DNA of 15,809 bases, from assembly GCA_036939975.1 (NCBI GenBank), contig JALLPB010000441.1:1-15809 (forward strand), written 5' to 3'. This document shows positions 15,768-15,809 of the stretch, one piece after another. Position numbers and translations under genes: made by a program. Numbering within the stretch: position 1 is the stretch's first letter; the number at the start of each line of letters is the position of its first letter. Source of the DNA: Cyclostephanos tholiformis. Lineage: Eukaryota > Bacillariophyta > Thalassiosirophyceae > Thalassiosirales > Thalassiosiraceae. The notes under the pieces were generated by a model. That model had not been told where the DNA came from and did not search any database. It saw nothing but the letters and a program-made list of their open reading frames with translations.

Positions 15768-15809
15768 TGTCGGCGACATGTCGCCGACATGTCGCCGACA
15801 GCCGACAAT
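15768..15809. repeat. Tandem 11-bp palindromic repeat at the window edge
   Basis: Three contiguous units occupy 15768-15778 (TGTCGGCGACA), 15779-15789 (TGTCGCCGACA) and 15790-15800 (TGTCGCCGACA), followed by a partial GCCGACA. Each unit is palindromic around its central base, and the first two form a perfect 22-bp palindrome. The block is GC-rich and CpG-rich in an AT-rich setting and runs off the end of the window. It may be the start of a terminal inverted repeat of another element. Confidence 0.75.

Noticed and set aside
1..15809. CRISPR array, tRNA or rRNA genes, bacterial operons
   Set aside because: No regularly spaced identical repeats with unique spacers, no cloverleaf or conserved rRNA words, and no closely packed intact ORFs with ribosome binding sites were seen.

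Overview
The window looks like repeat-rich chromosomal DNA of a microbial eukaryote. The best guess is a diatom or another marine stramenopile alga. The reasons are the AT-rich sequence, GT..AG splice-like sites, no operon-like gene packing, and transposase and reverse-transcriptase remnants that resemble, from memory, families frequent in diatom genomes. No database search was possible, so the taxon is an inference. No intact single-copy host gene is recognised, and nothing bacterial, viral, CRISPR-like or tRNA/rRNA-like was seen. All recognised coding sequence is mobile-element protein, and all of it is broken.

Layout. (1) About 640-3190, plus strand: a decayed non-LTR retrotransposon (LINE) polyprotein whose middle is replaced at about 1113-2315 by a copy of an unnamed repeat, here called element X. 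That copy is in turn split by two adjacent piggyBac-type MITEs (1206-1573 and 1578-1938, each bounded by TTAA). (2) About 3255-4405: an uninterrupted second copy of element X, with a long hairpin. (3) 4406-5304: no supported gene. (4) 5305-8021: a full-length piggyBac element (2709 bp between two TTAA sites) with a minus-strand transposase pseudogene; the two MITEs share its ends. (5) 8035-8406: an unrecognised minus-strand ORF. (6) About 8440-13527: a third copy of element X, split by a 3952-bp Tc1/mariner-type element (8907-12858) flanked by TA, with inverted repeats of about 0.67 kb. Copy B supplies the empty site. The left inverted repeat carries its own 508-bp MITE (9334-9841), for which the right inverted repeat is the empty site. 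(7) 13441-14142: a broken minus-strand gene of unknown function whose last codons recur beside all three element X copies. (8) 14.0-15.8 kb: weak ORFs, a cysteine-rich fragment, and an 11-bp palindromic tandem repeat at the window edge.

The insertions can be ordered: the LINE was split by element X, which was split by the MITEs; separately, element X was split by the Tc1-like element, which was then split by the 508-bp MITE. The transposases show the expected catalytic blocks but carry stops and frameshifts, and in the Tc1-like gene two of the three presumed catalytic acidic positions are lost. The most novel points are element X with its conserved splice-like sites and hairpin, a heat-shock-element-like array in the Tc1-like termini, a conserved terminal palindrome in the piggyBac family, and a second gene inside the Tc1-like element.
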